A stretch of 64,000 nucleotides of DNA from Adineta vaga (Eukaryota; Rotifera), in NCBI GenBank assembly GCA_021613535.1, contig CP075497.1, positions 12,896,001-12,960,000 on the forward strand, read 5' to 3'. The notes beneath the pieces were generated by a model that made no database searches, was not told the DNA's origin, and saw only the letters and a program-made list of their open reading frames with translations. Each line of letters begins with the position of its first letter. Within the stretch, counting starts at the first letter, position 1. Positions 38,588 to 50,696 of this stretch are shown piece by piece. The translations under genes were made by a program, and so were the position numbers.

Positions 38588-38890
38588 TCATTCAATCAAT
38601 TCACTTGTCTCGGATATGATGTACGCAAATGTCGTGTAACCCGAATGTCGAAGTTTAATCCACCAGTGAAATCCACTTCGTGATGTTGTATCGCAAACTG
38701 TTTGAAGACATTCTTTAAAATAATTATCACAGCTATTTTGAGTAGAATCACATGTTTCATAACAAATATAATGTTTATCACAGCAGGGTATCATAGAATC
38801 CATGCGAAACAATTTTAAAGGTCCATTAATACTGAATTTACCCTCCGGACCACATCCATTTGTTTCACGGCGTTGACGTACTTTTGTCAA
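38588..38890 (-). CDS. Phospholipase A2-like protein, partial
   Basis: About 100 codons, open to a stop at 38588. The block NGCGPEGK ... CCDKHYICYETCDSTQNSCD ... FKECLQTVC matches the group XII-like PLA2 core, with paired Cys and the active-site His (CCDKH). The residue after the His is Tyr where catalytic enzymes have the calcium-binding Asp (CCxxHD), so hydrolysis of phospholipid sn-2 esters is doubtful. No good ATG precedes the block; a TGA lies a few codons upstream in frame (near 38903), so either an upstream exon joins just before it or the gene is truncated. Secretion cannot be judged without the N-terminus. Confidence 0.55.
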   Translation of the reverse strand: MTKVRQRRETNGCGPEGKFSINGPLKLFRMDSMIPCCDKHYICYETCDSTQNSCDNYFKECLQTVCDTTSRSGFHWWIKLRHSGYTTFAYIISETSELIE

Positions 38891-39587
38891 GAATAGTTTC
38901 GTCTTTCAATCTCAAACAATATTTTATTAATATGATGAAATAATAATTTCGTTTGCTCATCGATCATATACATGTAACATATGTTGGTTTTTTGATGAAA
39001 AATGATTTGAAAAGAATGTTGAAATGTACACTAGTCGACGATCTTGCTTCTCGTTTTGCCAGATTCTTGTGATCATTATTACTCTTCATTCTACATCATA
39101 GTTCTTGATCGATTGACTGTCTGCAGCAACAACAGCTGATGAATGCAAGCAATGAAACCTTAAATCATAGATTTATAATGTGAAAGTAAAGAATGGATTT
39201 CTTTTATTAATCATACCAAAAACAAGATTGAATTCACTCAGAGATAAATCATTCAAACAAGAATCTTGGGTGTAGGTGAAAGTGAGGTTGATGATAGGAA
39301 TCTGAAGTAGTGAATCGCAGTAGTAACTGTTTTGTAGAAAAACATAACCACAATTGTCACTCTCTGCTATGTACGGCAGGAGATTAATGTAGATATTTCT
39401 AATTCACCATCAGGTACCTCGCTAGTATTTATATAAAAAATAGCTTCATTTCCTGTTTTTATTAGAATATCTTATCCTGTATGTCATCAAACCAAAAAGA
39501 AAAAGAATAATAGACAAACACAATTTAGATAAAAAAAGAACCTCGTATATAATTGTGAATAAATATTAAAACTTTAAAATTGTCAGC
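38891..39587. other. Intergenic region
   Basis: AT-rich with a one-sided telomere-like tract at 39269-39294 (GGGTGTAGGTGAAAGTGAGG). It may hold the missing first exon of the PLA2-like gene; none could be chosen. Confidence 0.45.
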
Positions 39588-40304
39588 ATGTATATCGATT
39601 CTATATACGATGAAACTATTTCTTTAAATAATAAACCATTAAAATGGTACCATCATCGTTGGATTAAACTTAGTTGTATTTCATTAATGGTGTTAACACT
39701 TTTAGCATTATCTCTTTGTTTCTCATTGAAATTTATTGTGCAGAACGAAACGACATCATCTATTGTTACTACTATTCGCAATTCAAGTGAGTAAAGAATA
39801 TTTATATTCATTCATATCCTCAATTTTGTTTAGGGTGGTCTCGTACTGGTAATATACATCATGTACGATTTTCACATAAACCAATTTCATTACTCAATAA
39901 AAAAAGTGTTCATTTTTGATGGTGCTGATGCTGTTGGTCGTAGAGGTGGTAATGGTATCTTGAAAAGCGCTGAATTATACGATCCATTAACAGAAATTTG
40001 GACAATTACGGGCAGCATGAATATTGGACGAGATTGTCATCAAGCATGTGTATTACCAAATGGAAAAGTATTAGTTATGGGTGGAAACAATAATCCGGAT
40101 GCGACAAATAGTTCTAAATTGTATGATCCTGAAACAGGAAAATGGACATTAACTCGTGATATGCCTTTGCCGCGAACTGATCATAAAGCAGTTTTATTGA
40201 ACGATGGAAAAGTTTTAGTAGCTGGTGGATCTTACGGACAAACTTATTGTATTATATCAAACATAGACTCGTTCGTTTTTTTATTAATAAAGAATAGAGA
40301 GTGA
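39588..40304 (+). pseudogene. Membrane-anchored Kelch protein, frameshifted and truncated
   Basis: Exon 1 (39588-39786) encodes a short cytoplasmic head and one membrane segment (LSCISLMVLTLLALSLCFSLKFIV). After a 47-nt intron, exon 2 begins at 39834 with WSRTGNI. The frame breaks in an A-run near 39897-39905 (LLNKKSVHF then stop); the next frame continues with VFIFDGADA and two to three Kelch units (SAELYDPLTEIW, LPNGKVLVMGGNN, LYDPETGKWTLTRDMPLPR, LNDGKVLVAGGSYG). The Kelch sequence ends abruptly near 40245, where unrelated sequence and a stop follow. Intact relatives have about five or six blades forming a propeller, so the C-terminal half is missing here. Confidence 0.75.
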
Positions 40305-40366
40305 GGATGTGTTTGTCACATAACTACAGTATCCATACTCTCTAAGATAAAAAGAAAGTTTCGTGT

Positions 40367-42885
40367 TTAAGGTACAAAAATGCGTTTCATTCGTTGTTTA
40401 TGTCGTGATTTTGCTTGAATTTTAGCTGGATTGAACATATTTGAAAATTTTGTGAATCCAGCATACATGATCACAGCATGAATAGGCATTAGAACAATCA
40501 AGAAAACAGCATTCATCATTGCTATGGGTTGTTTACATGCTTCTTCCTATATAACATAACATAGATAATGCATTGTATATTCAAAAACAAAATGACTTAC
40601 GAAATCTTTTGGATACATAACAGCAACTGTAGATTCAGTTGTTCCACTTGATATTGTTGCACCTGTATTTGTTGTAGCTAGAAGAACAAATAATTTAGAA
40701 TCAATGTTAATTTTTCTGAATTATTAAGATTGGATTGTAAATAATAACATAGAGAAATGCTTCTTACCAATTGTTGTTAAAGATCCACTAATTGTAGTTG
40801 TTGAATCAGTTGTAGAAACACTTGTTGTTGTTACAACAATACCAGTTGTTGTTAACTGTTAACAAATATTATATAATCATCATAGAAATAAGCAATGAAA
40901 TAAACTTACAAGAGTATTAATACTTGTAGTTGATGTTGCTCTTGTTGTAACTGTAATAGTTGTAAATGGAGTCGTAGTTGTTGTCGTTGTACTTGAAACT
41001 GCTGGATTCCAAATATTGAATCGCCAATATGTTGAATCAGTAATAGCTGCTGATTCCGCATCTTTTAAATAAGAAAATTCGTTTTCATTTCATTTCTTAT
41101 GAAATAAACTAAAACTTACGACAGAAAACGCTTCCACTAGCAAATCCACTATCCATTGTTACATAATAGACTTTACCAGCTGTCCATGTATAATTTGTAA
41201 CAATAACAATTGTATATCCAGTATAAATTACATTTGAAGCATAACCAGCATCATAACATAAAACGGATGAATTAGTATCTGCATCATGAAAACAAATATT
41301 TGTTCCATTACGACTTGGACGATTCACTGAACTTGATGCTATTTAATTGAAAATTTAAATTTAAAATAAAGATTTAGAAAAACAATCTACCTTCTATGGA
41401 AAATATGGATTGATTTGAGAAAACAGTTCCCACTGGACTTGCTGATCCTTGTACTAATGTTGGACGAATTAAATCTGGTGAATCATAACCAACTAGATAT
41501 GTTATACACCAAGGATCTGATTGTAAACTACTATTGTCAATAGCACCTGCACAAAAACCTTGAGGACCATATTGAGATGCTGTCGGTGTCCATGTTAATA
41601 CCATTGTCCATATATCTAACATCCGGATTTTTTTTTCTACTTATTTTTATTAATAAAGATAAATCACTTACTAGTACTTGGATTTCTAATAGCACTATGT
41701 GTCATTCCAATTGGTGAACTTGTTACTAAATCAACAATAGTTTGTCCTGGACAATATGTTTGTACAATTATAGTTTCATTTAATTGAACACCTTTAAATG
41801 TGTAGAATAAGAAATATTTAGAAAATTTTTCATTATATACTTACCAATTGGAACTCCAATACAAGCTAAAATAAGTATCAAGAATGAATTAATTTAAGAG
41901 GAAAAGAATTTTAAGATATTCTTACCTCTATTTGGACGATCACCAATAATTGAAGGACGGTCTGAACATGCACCAGAAGAAGCTGTATAACCATAGAATA
42001 AAAATTGTATTGGAATAGAACTCATTGGATTCGTATATGAACTATCATAATAATCTTCAATTTGTAAAGCACATGCATAATAAAGATTAGCAGTTGGTAA
42101 AGTAAATGATAATGTACAATTTGATGCAGTTAATACAGTTGAAGAAGGTAAACCACTACAAATACCTCCACATTCATCAACTCGATTATAATTCGTTCCA
42201 GAAGCTGAATTTGACCAACGACATTTTAATATATCCGTTGCATCATTATCTGCCATTTGTACAATATGAACAACTGGTGTATTTATTGCATAGAACACGA
42301 CTGGTAATGTATTTGTAACAGGACTTGTATTGATATAACCATCAGGTCGTAAACCTAAATTTAATCGATTAACAATTGACCATGATTGTCCTCCACCATA
42401 ATAAAGAGCACTCATCCATGCACTCGATTGAAAACCAATTGTAATCGATGTTGTCAAAGGTAATGTTAAAGTATCATAACGTTCACCAGCCCATGATTCG
42501 ATTATTGTATTTGCATCACAATCTGTCGTTGTCATAATAGTTGAAAGACCAGAATAAGAAGAACTTGAACAATTAACTAAACAAGATAGAGTAGAACTAA
42601 CTGGAATTGATGTTTGAGCAGCTACATTTGCTTCCGTACAATACGGTGAACTAAAACCACTCCATTGTCGATTCCAAAAATATCTTTGATGTATAAGAAT
42701 GTCCGCAGTACTACCTGATGGTGTACTATTTAATGGACGCCTAAGAAAATCTAAGAAAATCCACAAGATGAAACTGAAATTGAGTTTACTTACCAGGAAA
42801 TGATACCACCGCGAAAGTGTGCTGCATCAATCGTGTCATATAATATGAAGAAAACTAAGAGGAGAATGCAGAGAATCCGCCCCAT
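40367..42885 (-). CDS. Secreted-facing single-pass membrane protein, ten exons, complete
   Basis: Exons: 42794-42885, 41926-42740, 41845-41865, 41672-41791, 41391-41615, 41120-41338, 40910-41061, 40768-40855, 40601-40677 and 40367-40546. Every junction is GT-AG and every phase fits, giving 662 aa. A signal peptide (MGRILCILLLVFFILYDTIDA) is followed by AHFRGGIISWRPLN, an N-terminal signature I know only from uncharacterised animal extracellular proteins. A Cys-containing ectodomain, a Thr/Ser-rich stalk (exons 7-9), one C-terminal membrane segment (MMNAVFLIVLMPIHAVIMY) and a basic tail follow. The third exon is only 21 nt (ACIGVPI). A cell-surface glycoprotein is inferred; no function can be given. 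Its 3' end lies 63 nt from the end of the broken Kelch gene. Confidence 0.85.
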
Positions 42886-43691
42886 TTGATTTCTATAATG
42901 GAATGAATAGTAATCTGTTTTGTTTGTTGTTCTATCGGTATATATGTATATATATACGTTCGAAAAGTTTCAATAAAAAGTACATTGATTTGTTTATACT
43001 GAAGAAACGATTAAATGCGTGGTAAGAATGAAAAAAGCAAACCATTAACTTCAATGTACTTTTTTTCTCTTATTACGAATAGAAGAAAGTAAATGTAAGA
43101 AACAATGATCTTTTACGGTTCGTTTCAACGGTTTTCTGTCATGAAAAATAAACAAAATTTACGCTTTCAATAATTTTCATTAAGAGGTTTGAACTCATAT
43201 TTTAGAACAAATAATAGTACATTTTGAGATTTTGTCATCTCATGCTTTTCTTTTTATATACTCAAAACGTGAGCACAGTTTTATCTCATCAATATCTCGG
43301 CCGAATTCGAAGGTGAAAATAATTCGTTGGAGATTTACGAAGTTGCAGACCGTAAAAGCTAGCACCACGAAACTTGATACCGTGCTTGCGTGAGAGTAAG
43401 ATTGATGTATAAATATGATACCCTCACCCTTTTCGGATATCTGAAATAGATTTTGATCATTCTCTTAACCGAGATGAAATTGCAATTATGGCGGCTGTTA
43501 ACACACCCTCAAAATTTACAATATATTTTTGCTTATATTTATTTCTTAGGTTGCAAAATATTAACGATTCACCGTCAACAATACGACTTAACAACAGAGA
43601 ACCTTGCATATAAGAAAACATGTTCTTTCACTATAACATCGAGTAACAATGTGTCGGCGTTTGTTGCGTGATACATTTATATCGATGGTTC
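42886..43691. other. Intergenic region
   Basis: Upstream of the ten-exon gene. It contains a weak telomere-like element (43389-43433) and no supported gene. Confidence 0.45.
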
Positions 43692-44726
43692 TTAATGAGC
43701 TCCAGGAAAATTTCTAACACTACTACGATGTTGTGTCCATCGATTGAGACATCGAGAAATTTCTTCTTTCAGTACTGGCATTGCTAAAATAGCTGTCAAT
43801 GGAGAAAAGAGTGTTGCAATATAAATAAAACAAATTAATATCCAATTTGTACTTAATTCATATGAAACTTGAGTTGGATAAAAAGTATTAATAACCGATG
43901 TAATACTCGATGGCATCCAAGAAATGTATAACATTCCGATTAGAGAAAAAAGTTGTAAAAGCATTTTTCTATTTTTAGTCCAAATACGTCGTCGCATCAT
44001 TCGTTTTTTGAAATAAAGTACTCGTCCAATGAGAAATATATTGGAGAAAATCAGTACAATCAAAGGTGCTATAATAGCAAAGACCCATGAAAATGTTCCT
44101 ATCACTGGATGAGTAAGATAACAAGCTGTACCACATGCCCAAGAATGATAATCAAAATGATTTACACATGGTAAAAAATTGACAACATAGACAACATAGA
44201 TAAATGGCATAATAATAAAAGTAATCATCGGAATATAATGTAAGATAATCTTATGTCTATTTATAAAAATATTATATTTAGATAAATATTTCTTTTCGAC
44301 TTACTTGAAAAGAAATGGATTATGAAATATGAGAAGATAACGTTCAATGGATAAATATGAATTTAATTGTACTGAACTCATGTTTAAAAACGATGTTAAA
44401 ATATACCAATAGGTACAAAATTTATTCGATGGAATAGCAACACTACCTTGATAAAATAAGATGATTGCTAGAGGTAGATCACATGTTCCCTATAAGAAGA
44501 AGAAGAATTTGTATTTGAGAAGAATAAATTGTTTAATGTATTTACTTGAATGAAATAAATAAGAAAAATACAGATGAAAAAATGATTGTTTTAACGAATT
44601 CGTATTTGTTTTTTACGTAGAAGAAAAGACAGAATAAAGAATTGATGGAAAAATTAACATAACTAAGAAGATAGATGTAAGTTTTCGACTAAGTCCAACG
44701 TTTATTATCGAGGTTACATTGGTCAT
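43692..44726 (-). pseudogene. Rhodopsin-like GPCR pseudogene
   Basis: The minus strand has ATG 44726 with a first membrane segment (SIFLVMLIFPSILYSVF). A frame change follows near 44620 and a TAA in the expected frame just after RIR. The TM2 region comes next, then an exon with LPLAIILFYQGSVAIP and SSVQLNSYLSIERYLLIF (ER in place of DRY). A GT-AG intron near 44250-44306 leads into a clean 3' exon (43692-44249) holding TM4 to TM7. Intron positions match normal short bdelloid introns, but the frame change and stop in the first exon make this copy non-functional unless the assembly is wrong. Confidence 0.7.
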
Positions 44727-45555
44727 TTTATTGAACGATATTTTATGAATGATTGTCAAAGAATATTTGTTGAGCCTTCTATTTATATTGTAAAAATATA
44801 TGCGTGATTAATTACATTAAAAAACATTTTACTCATAGTCCTAGAAAATTTATAAAAGTAAGTTTTAATCTCCGATGAATCTATTGAGAACGTCATTAAC
44901 TACAATTTTCGATTTAATTAAAAGAAATGTCAAAGAACACGACTAATCATTTTATCTATTTCATTGATCATTGTATGTAATAAGACAATTGTATTGATTA
45001 GAGTTGACAAATCTTTAAAAAAAATGGCATAGCAGATACATTTCCATCCTATGAAACAAAAAGACGGTGTGAGTGTAATGATAAAAGATAAAATACCCAC
45101 ACCATTTTCAGAAACTGTTATTTAAAAATGACGAATACATGTTTAAAAAACTCGGTCTTTTATGTACATTTTCAAAGGTTTAGATATGGGACACTGGCAG
45201 CTATAAAATCTCAAAAATATAAAACACAATTTAAAAATAAATCATATTCTAATAATTTTATATTTCTTTTATTTTATCTTTCACCGATAATCGAATCTTT
45301 CGTATTAAGATTAAAAAGATATTTTTCGTTCCACTTGAATAAATCATCATATAATATTGACTAAAAACGAAGAAAAAACACGTATGAGTATAAGAGTATC
45401 TACTAGATTTATTTATTTATGTTGAGAAATTACCTATTTTGTATCAATCGAGAAAAAAAACTTTTTTCGTACAATATAAATATTTCTATCATAATAAATC
45501 ACAAACACACACATTTCAACAATGAAATAATGTCAAGATTTCAATTTTATTTGAT
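44727..45555. other. Intergenic region
   Basis: AT-rich; holds a telomere-like hairpin at 45064-45105. The 78-codon plus frame at 45128-45364 has no domain. Confidence 0.45.
45064..45105. repeat. Telomere-like hairpin
   Basis: A GGTGTGAGTGT arm and a CCCACACC arm are separated by about 20 nt. Confidence 0.55.
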
Positions 45556-45864
45556 ATGTATCAATATAATTTATTAATTGAACGAGGCGAATATGATCAA
45601 CATACATCAAATCAACATCGAGCAATGTCAATATATCAAGATTCTTATCCATCTTTACATATTAAAATTGCTTATACTCTACGTCATATAAATCGTTTTC
45701 TTGATGTTCAAGAAATGTATGATAAATGTTTAGAATTTTATCATCAAACATTAATAAAAGCTAAGAAGTTTTTCCTATTTAATCATTTAGATATTATTTG
45801 TTGTTTAAATAATATTGGTCACGTAAAGGAGAAGACAAGCTCAAATCCCGTCCAAACGAAATAA
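45556..45864 (+). pseudogene. TPR-protein fragment
   Basis: About 102 codons. The pattern EMYDKCLEFYHQTLIKAKK ... HLDIICCLNNIGHV matches the kinesin-light-chain-like TPR unit (YxxALxIxxx ... LxNIG) common in bdelloid TPR and ART-TPR proteins. It ends after NNIGHV in unrelated residues and a stop, and has no partner exons on either side, so it is probably a remnant. Confidence 0.5.
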
Positions 45865-47258
45865 AGAATTGCTCAAACAGTTCATTTGAATGAGTTGTAC
45901 GATCAGTTCCTTCGAGTGAACTGAACTATAGAAACAGTTGGTTTCAACGATATTTAAAAGGTATTTTCCAATTCATTCATATAAGGATACTTCTATATAA
46001 TAGGACATAATGGGTGAGTGTGGGGGTACTACATCCATGTAACATCCACACCTGTCATCTATCTATTCACATTATGACATTTGAACTACTCTGAAGATTT
46101 TATTGAAGAAAGAAACTAAATGTGGACTTTACATTTATAGATCATTGTCATAAGAATATGGAGAAGACAATAGAACATAGCACACCGATTAGCTATTCAA
46201 ACAATGGAGATGCATCGATAGGGTGGGTGTGGGTATCGATTCTTTAATTCAACCCTCACACTCATACCCTCATGATGTTTTCTATTACGACGAAAATGCG
46301 ACGCAGTCGTTAAAAAATAGCCAACATGGAAGAATTATATGGTAGATTTAAAATGCCTTCTCGGTTTTTTCTGCATTCATGTATTGTAATTCAAAGCGTA
46401 TGTCTTACACAAATTGTAGATCAGTTTAATTGTTTGATCAAAATCGTGATCAATATCTTACGTCCTCTATAAATTACAGCAACTCTGCATGAAACTTTGA
46501 AATTAAAATATTTTCCTAATCTCGTCTGGCACTTACATTTTATTAATGCGCGTAAATGAAAAGTAGCTCTACCTTCAATTCTAACACACCGTCTTTAACC
46601 AAATTTATGTCTTAAACTGTTAGTGATTTTATCAACCATATTTTGATACACCTTCATATAGTCCCTCATTTCAGTTTATAATCAAGTGAATTTTTTTTTC
46701 GCTCAATTCAGATTGAAATCAAATAGATCATTGTATGAAATATGTTATCTTTCACGGTTTAATCGATTAAAATAAAATATTTGATCAGATTTTTGGTTTT
46801 TTTACACCGCTTATGTCTATCTCATTGTCACGTGTTTGAAATAATATGGATGAGTGACTCACGTAGATTAACATTACTTGGAAAAAACCAAGTAACTGTA
46901 TTGAATATAAATGCGTAAGATAATTTGTCCCTTTATGTAAAAAAAACAATTTTAATATATTGCAGTGTTATTTTCCGTCGTAAGTATACCTACTTGTCTA
47001 TGTGTATCGATTTTCCTATATCATTCGACCACTACAACCAGAAGTGCTTATATGACGTAACAAAATAAACTCAAATCTGTTATTCGTAAGATCGTTTCCA
47101 CATAGCTTTAAAATGTATATCCCAAGTATTAATTACACTCGTATGTCGCCTATTTTTAATAAAAATCGCTGGTCAACCAGTTTGCACTTTTTTCGTTCCT
47201 TCCCAATTCATTTTTTTAAATAAAATTGGTGTTTTCTATTGATTAATCGTCGAGGACA
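45865..47258. other. Intergenic region with two telomere-like hairpins
   Basis: No gene. Elements at 46011-46053 and 46221-46273 are two members of the G-rich inverted family within about 260 nt of each other. The rest is AT-rich. Confidence 0.5.
46221..46273. repeat. Telomere-like hairpin
   Basis: GGGTGGGTGTGGGT on the left and ACCCTCACACTCATACCCTC on the right flank about 20 nt; same family as 7201-7258. Confidence 0.65.
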
Positions 47259-47482
47259 GGATGAATGGAATGGACGGAGATGGAGGAATGGATGGATGGA
47301 GGAATGGAGGAATGGATGGAATGGAATGGAATGGATGGACATGGATGAGGAAAGGAATGGAATGGATGGATGGATGGATGGAGGAATGGATGGAAGGAAT
47401 GGATGGATGGAGCATTTAAATGGACGAAGGAAGGATGGAAGGAAATGGAGGAAGGAATGGATGGAGGAAGTGGATGGAAGGA
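47259..47482. repeat. (TGGA/GGAAT)n satellite
   Basis: About 220 nt of imperfect TGGA and GGAATGGA units on the plus strand. Open frames on both strands across it are composition effects. Confidence 0.9.
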
Positions 47483-47910
47483 ATTGTTCTTTGATCTTTT
47501 CTGTGACAATGAAGAAACTGCTTTTCTTTTGTTTATATAATAGATCAATAGTTACGATAATACGATCTGAGATGAAAAATTAGACGTACATAAAAATGAC
47601 AGTTTTTTTTAATTGTGAAAACGAATGACGACACGAAGGAATGGAAGGATCCGAATCGAATAACATCCCAGGAAAAATAATTCCATCACGGACTTTGGAA
47701 TGAAATTCCTTTTTAAGTGTATAATAATATATTTTTCTTTCTTTCAGAAAATCATCAGCGGATCTCTTTGATTCGTGCTAATTATTTTCTAATCAGTGGT
47801 ATGGCAAGTAGTATAAGATAAAATAATCGTCTCTATTGGATATGTGGACAAACTAAATATATTGACAAAATGGAAACTTGAGCGTGTGCACAACATAATC
47901 GACACAATGC
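47483..47910. other. Intergenic region
   Basis: No gene seen; leads into the transposon remnant. Confidence 0.4.
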
Positions 47911-48285
47911 CAAGCATTACCGCCAATTAGGTTCTAAGTCTGAAGTCTATTCAAACAACTTTTCTATACTGAATCTGAAAAAAATATTATTAGAAGTTTA
48001 AGAAAGAAAGAAAAAGTAAAAAATTTCACACATTTCGTAGATACATACCTGTTTTTGAAGAATATGACATTTTCCGACCAGTAGAGAGACTTTGTGATCA
48101 GCAGCTCAAACTCTTTCAGATGATTTTAAAAAAGTAAAATCAATTTCATTTGAATTTCGCTTTGCGAGTAGGTATATGACAGTTCAAACTCGTGAGCTCA
48201 TATGGAACTGTCATATTCGTATTTGCAAGCATTACCGCCAATTAGGTTCCTAAGTCTGAAGTCTATTCAACAACTTTTCTATATT
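47911..48285. repeat. Pair of ~59-nt direct repeats
   Basis: The two copies (47911-47970 and 48228-48285) share nearly every base, starting CAAGCATTACCGCCAATTAG and ending CAACTTTTCTATA, with only a few single-base indels. They are 317 nt apart and probably belong to the transposon remnant. Confidence 0.8.
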
Positions 48286-49230
48286 TAAAGCGTAGATATA
48301 TATTAGCAAGTTTATAAAAGTTCGCTGGTACTGAGCGATGTATCACACCAGTGACAAATCACATCTTTTTCGTCCACATTTTCGTTTCCACTTCCTATTT
48401 CATCATCATCTTGTTCGTCAACAGATTCACTTGAAGGTTCCTCAAAGTAAGTTTCGAAACCAGGCACAATAACAGTACCATACGCTTTGATATTGTACTA
48501 TGTCGTGATCATTTCGTATTCTTTGAACAAATTTTCACTGGTATGGCTGCCTTAGCAGAAACATTTGACAGAAAAGAGTTTTGAATAAGTACATGGATTG
48601 ATATACATATCAGACAGATATTTGAATGCCAACAAATGAGAATGAAACATATTTTGATCTATCAAATGAATGGTGATATGGCATAGAAGCAACGCATTCT
48701 GCGATGAGCCCAAAGATAAAATCATGTGTTACCATTCTTGACAATTCCACTTGTCGTGAATGGTTACTTGAATATTTCGTTCCATCTTGAGGGCTTGGCA
48801 TTGCTGTCTTGCTATCCGGTTGTTGAAATATAATTTTCTCTTCTTTCAAAGCCAATTTGTTCGACCATGCATTATATGCATCCATATGATGGCGTTTAAC
48901 GTGACGTACAAAGTTGAAAGTTGAATCAACAGACTTCTTCACGATACCACTGCATAGGAAGCACATAGTCGACTTGTGCCAAGCAGGTTGATCCAAGCTT
49001 TATCTTTTGTGTTGGAATCTTCCACGGTTGTTGGGCTCACAAGAACGGCAGGATCGTCATCAATTGTAATCGTTGCAGCATCATAAGATTTATCAGGATC
49101 AGAAGCCATTTTAAATGAAAGAGGAATAGCACCGCTTCTCAGAAATCGTCCGTATCCGTATGCAATATAGCAAGCAAAATTTGTTTGTGTACAGCTCGTC
49201 GTGCTTGCTAACAAATTCCCTCCCTAATCG
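47911..49230 (-). mobile_element. hAT-like transposon remnant
   Basis: The minus strand holds an N-terminal transposase piece (48939-49214). Then, after a frame change near 48960-48990, comes a BED-type zinc finger (CFLCSGIVKKSV ... FVRHVKRHH, 48610-48996). A short acidic reading stretch (ESVDEQDDDEIGSGNENVDE, then CHWCDTS) ends at a stop at 48312. BED fingers head hAT transposases, which cut and paste DNA. No catalytic domain is present, so the copy is dead. A 58-60 nt direct repeat (CAAGCATTACCGCCAATTAG...) at 47911-47970 and 48228-48285 flanks a palindrome (TATGACAGTTC ... GAACTGTCATA, 48173-48214). Confidence 0.6.
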
Positions 49231-50279
49231 TACGGCCTGTTTGTTAAGTATGTTAATAATTTAAACGTAAATTTATTCTGTTACAAAAAAAGGCCTCCAG
49301 ATTAGAATACTTAAAGTGTTAAAATAAAGAAAAATTCATTTAGTTTAGTTATTAATAGGATCTTTGCTAAGAAGTAGATGTTGAATAAATAGATACCATG
49401 CCGTTGGCTAGTATGTTGATATAGAAATCAATCGCTTGGTATATCTGTTTGGTCATATTAGTAGATGAATTCTTGCAAATATAGTCCTAAATGGTATTGA
49501 GAAATTTAAAGGAAAATTAAAGAGGATTCGATTTACTCTAATTTGTTCGATATTAAATGGAACTTGAAATGTATCATGATGTAAAGTTTACATTTGAAGA
49601 ACGAGCCATAAGAGTATAACACCTGTACCAATCAAATGAAGAATTTCATTTTGTAAATTTAATGCTAATAAAATAATAGTTCATATTTTCCTTATACTTT
49701 ATATTAATAAAATGCTGTCTTACCGCGTAATTTAAAATCATGTTCGTTTAAATAATACTCAAGATTATGAAAAATAGTATGATCAAGGTGAAACACATCA
49801 CCCAACTCTTTATTTAATAGAAATGATCCATTCCATATTCGAATATTAAGAACATGTAACAAACAAAATAATGAAACTTCGAAGAATTCTTACTTCAGAT
49901 TGAAGTTTTATCAGTTCGCTCATCATTATTGCTGTCGATTGAATATCTTTCAATTATCTGAGAAACGAAATATCAGTTGTTCTTTCTAAATTCAGATGCT
50001 ATAACAATGACAAAGTCTGAACATGACCAGCAAACTGCGATAAAATATTTAAAGATATAATACGAATTTGATACAAAGGATCATCTGATTTGCTAGTATA
50101 ATCAATATAAAAAAACAAAGAATTAAATATTATCTATATTCGTTTAAAACTGACCCGATTTAGTTACAGCATTGGCTTGACTTTCAACGTATACAATATG
50201 TTGTTTAATGAAGTCTTTCGTTAATCCCAGATAATATGAATAATATTCTATCTATAGGTAAATCGCTGTCGAACTTTGA
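49231..50279. other. Decayed sequence downstream of the HSP70 remnant
   Basis: The minus strand shows several short open stretches split by stops, possibly eroded exons of the HSP70-like gene or of another gene. Nothing could be assigned. Confidence 0.35.
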
Positions 50280-50696
50280 TGATCAGAATCAATAGTATAT
50301 GAAACTTTGGCACCTGAACGTGCTTCTTCAGCATCAACATGAACTACACCATTCGCATCAATATTCATTCAAACAGCTATTTCAAGTGTTTGAGCAGCAA
50401 AGTTGTTTGTTAAACTATAGGAAAGCTGAACTCTTCCAAAACATCTATAATGAAAGAAGATCATAAAAATCATATTTAAAACTGATTGAAATATGAAGTA
50501 CATGGTATTTTGTCAGAGTATGTTTGCCTTCAAAAATGCGAATGGTAGCTGTTGTTTGATAAGCATATGCATTTGTAAATATTGACCAAAGTTCAGTACG
50601 AACTAGAATAATTGTATTACGACGAATAAGTGTATGCATATGACCACGAATATCTTCAATACCCAATCCAAGTGAACAAACATCGAGAAGTAACAA
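50280..50696 (-). pseudogene. HSP70 (substrate-binding domain) remnant
   Basis: The minus strand at 50520-50696 reads LLLDVCSLGLGIEDIRGHM ... LIRRNT ... RIFEGKHTLT. This matches the HSP70 stretch LLLDVTPLSLGIETLGG ... LIxRNTTIP ... VxQGE at the start of the substrate-binding domain. After a gap, 50280-50370 reads MNIDANGVVHVDAEEA, equal to the family's DIDANGIVxVSAxD, preceded by a TGA. Stops and missing parts leave no ATPase domain. HSP70s are ATP-driven chaperones; this is a dead fragment. Confidence 0.65.

Noticed and set aside
47239-47583. Met/Gly/Trp-rich and His/Pro/Ser-rich frames
   Set aside because: Both are translations of the TGGA satellite.
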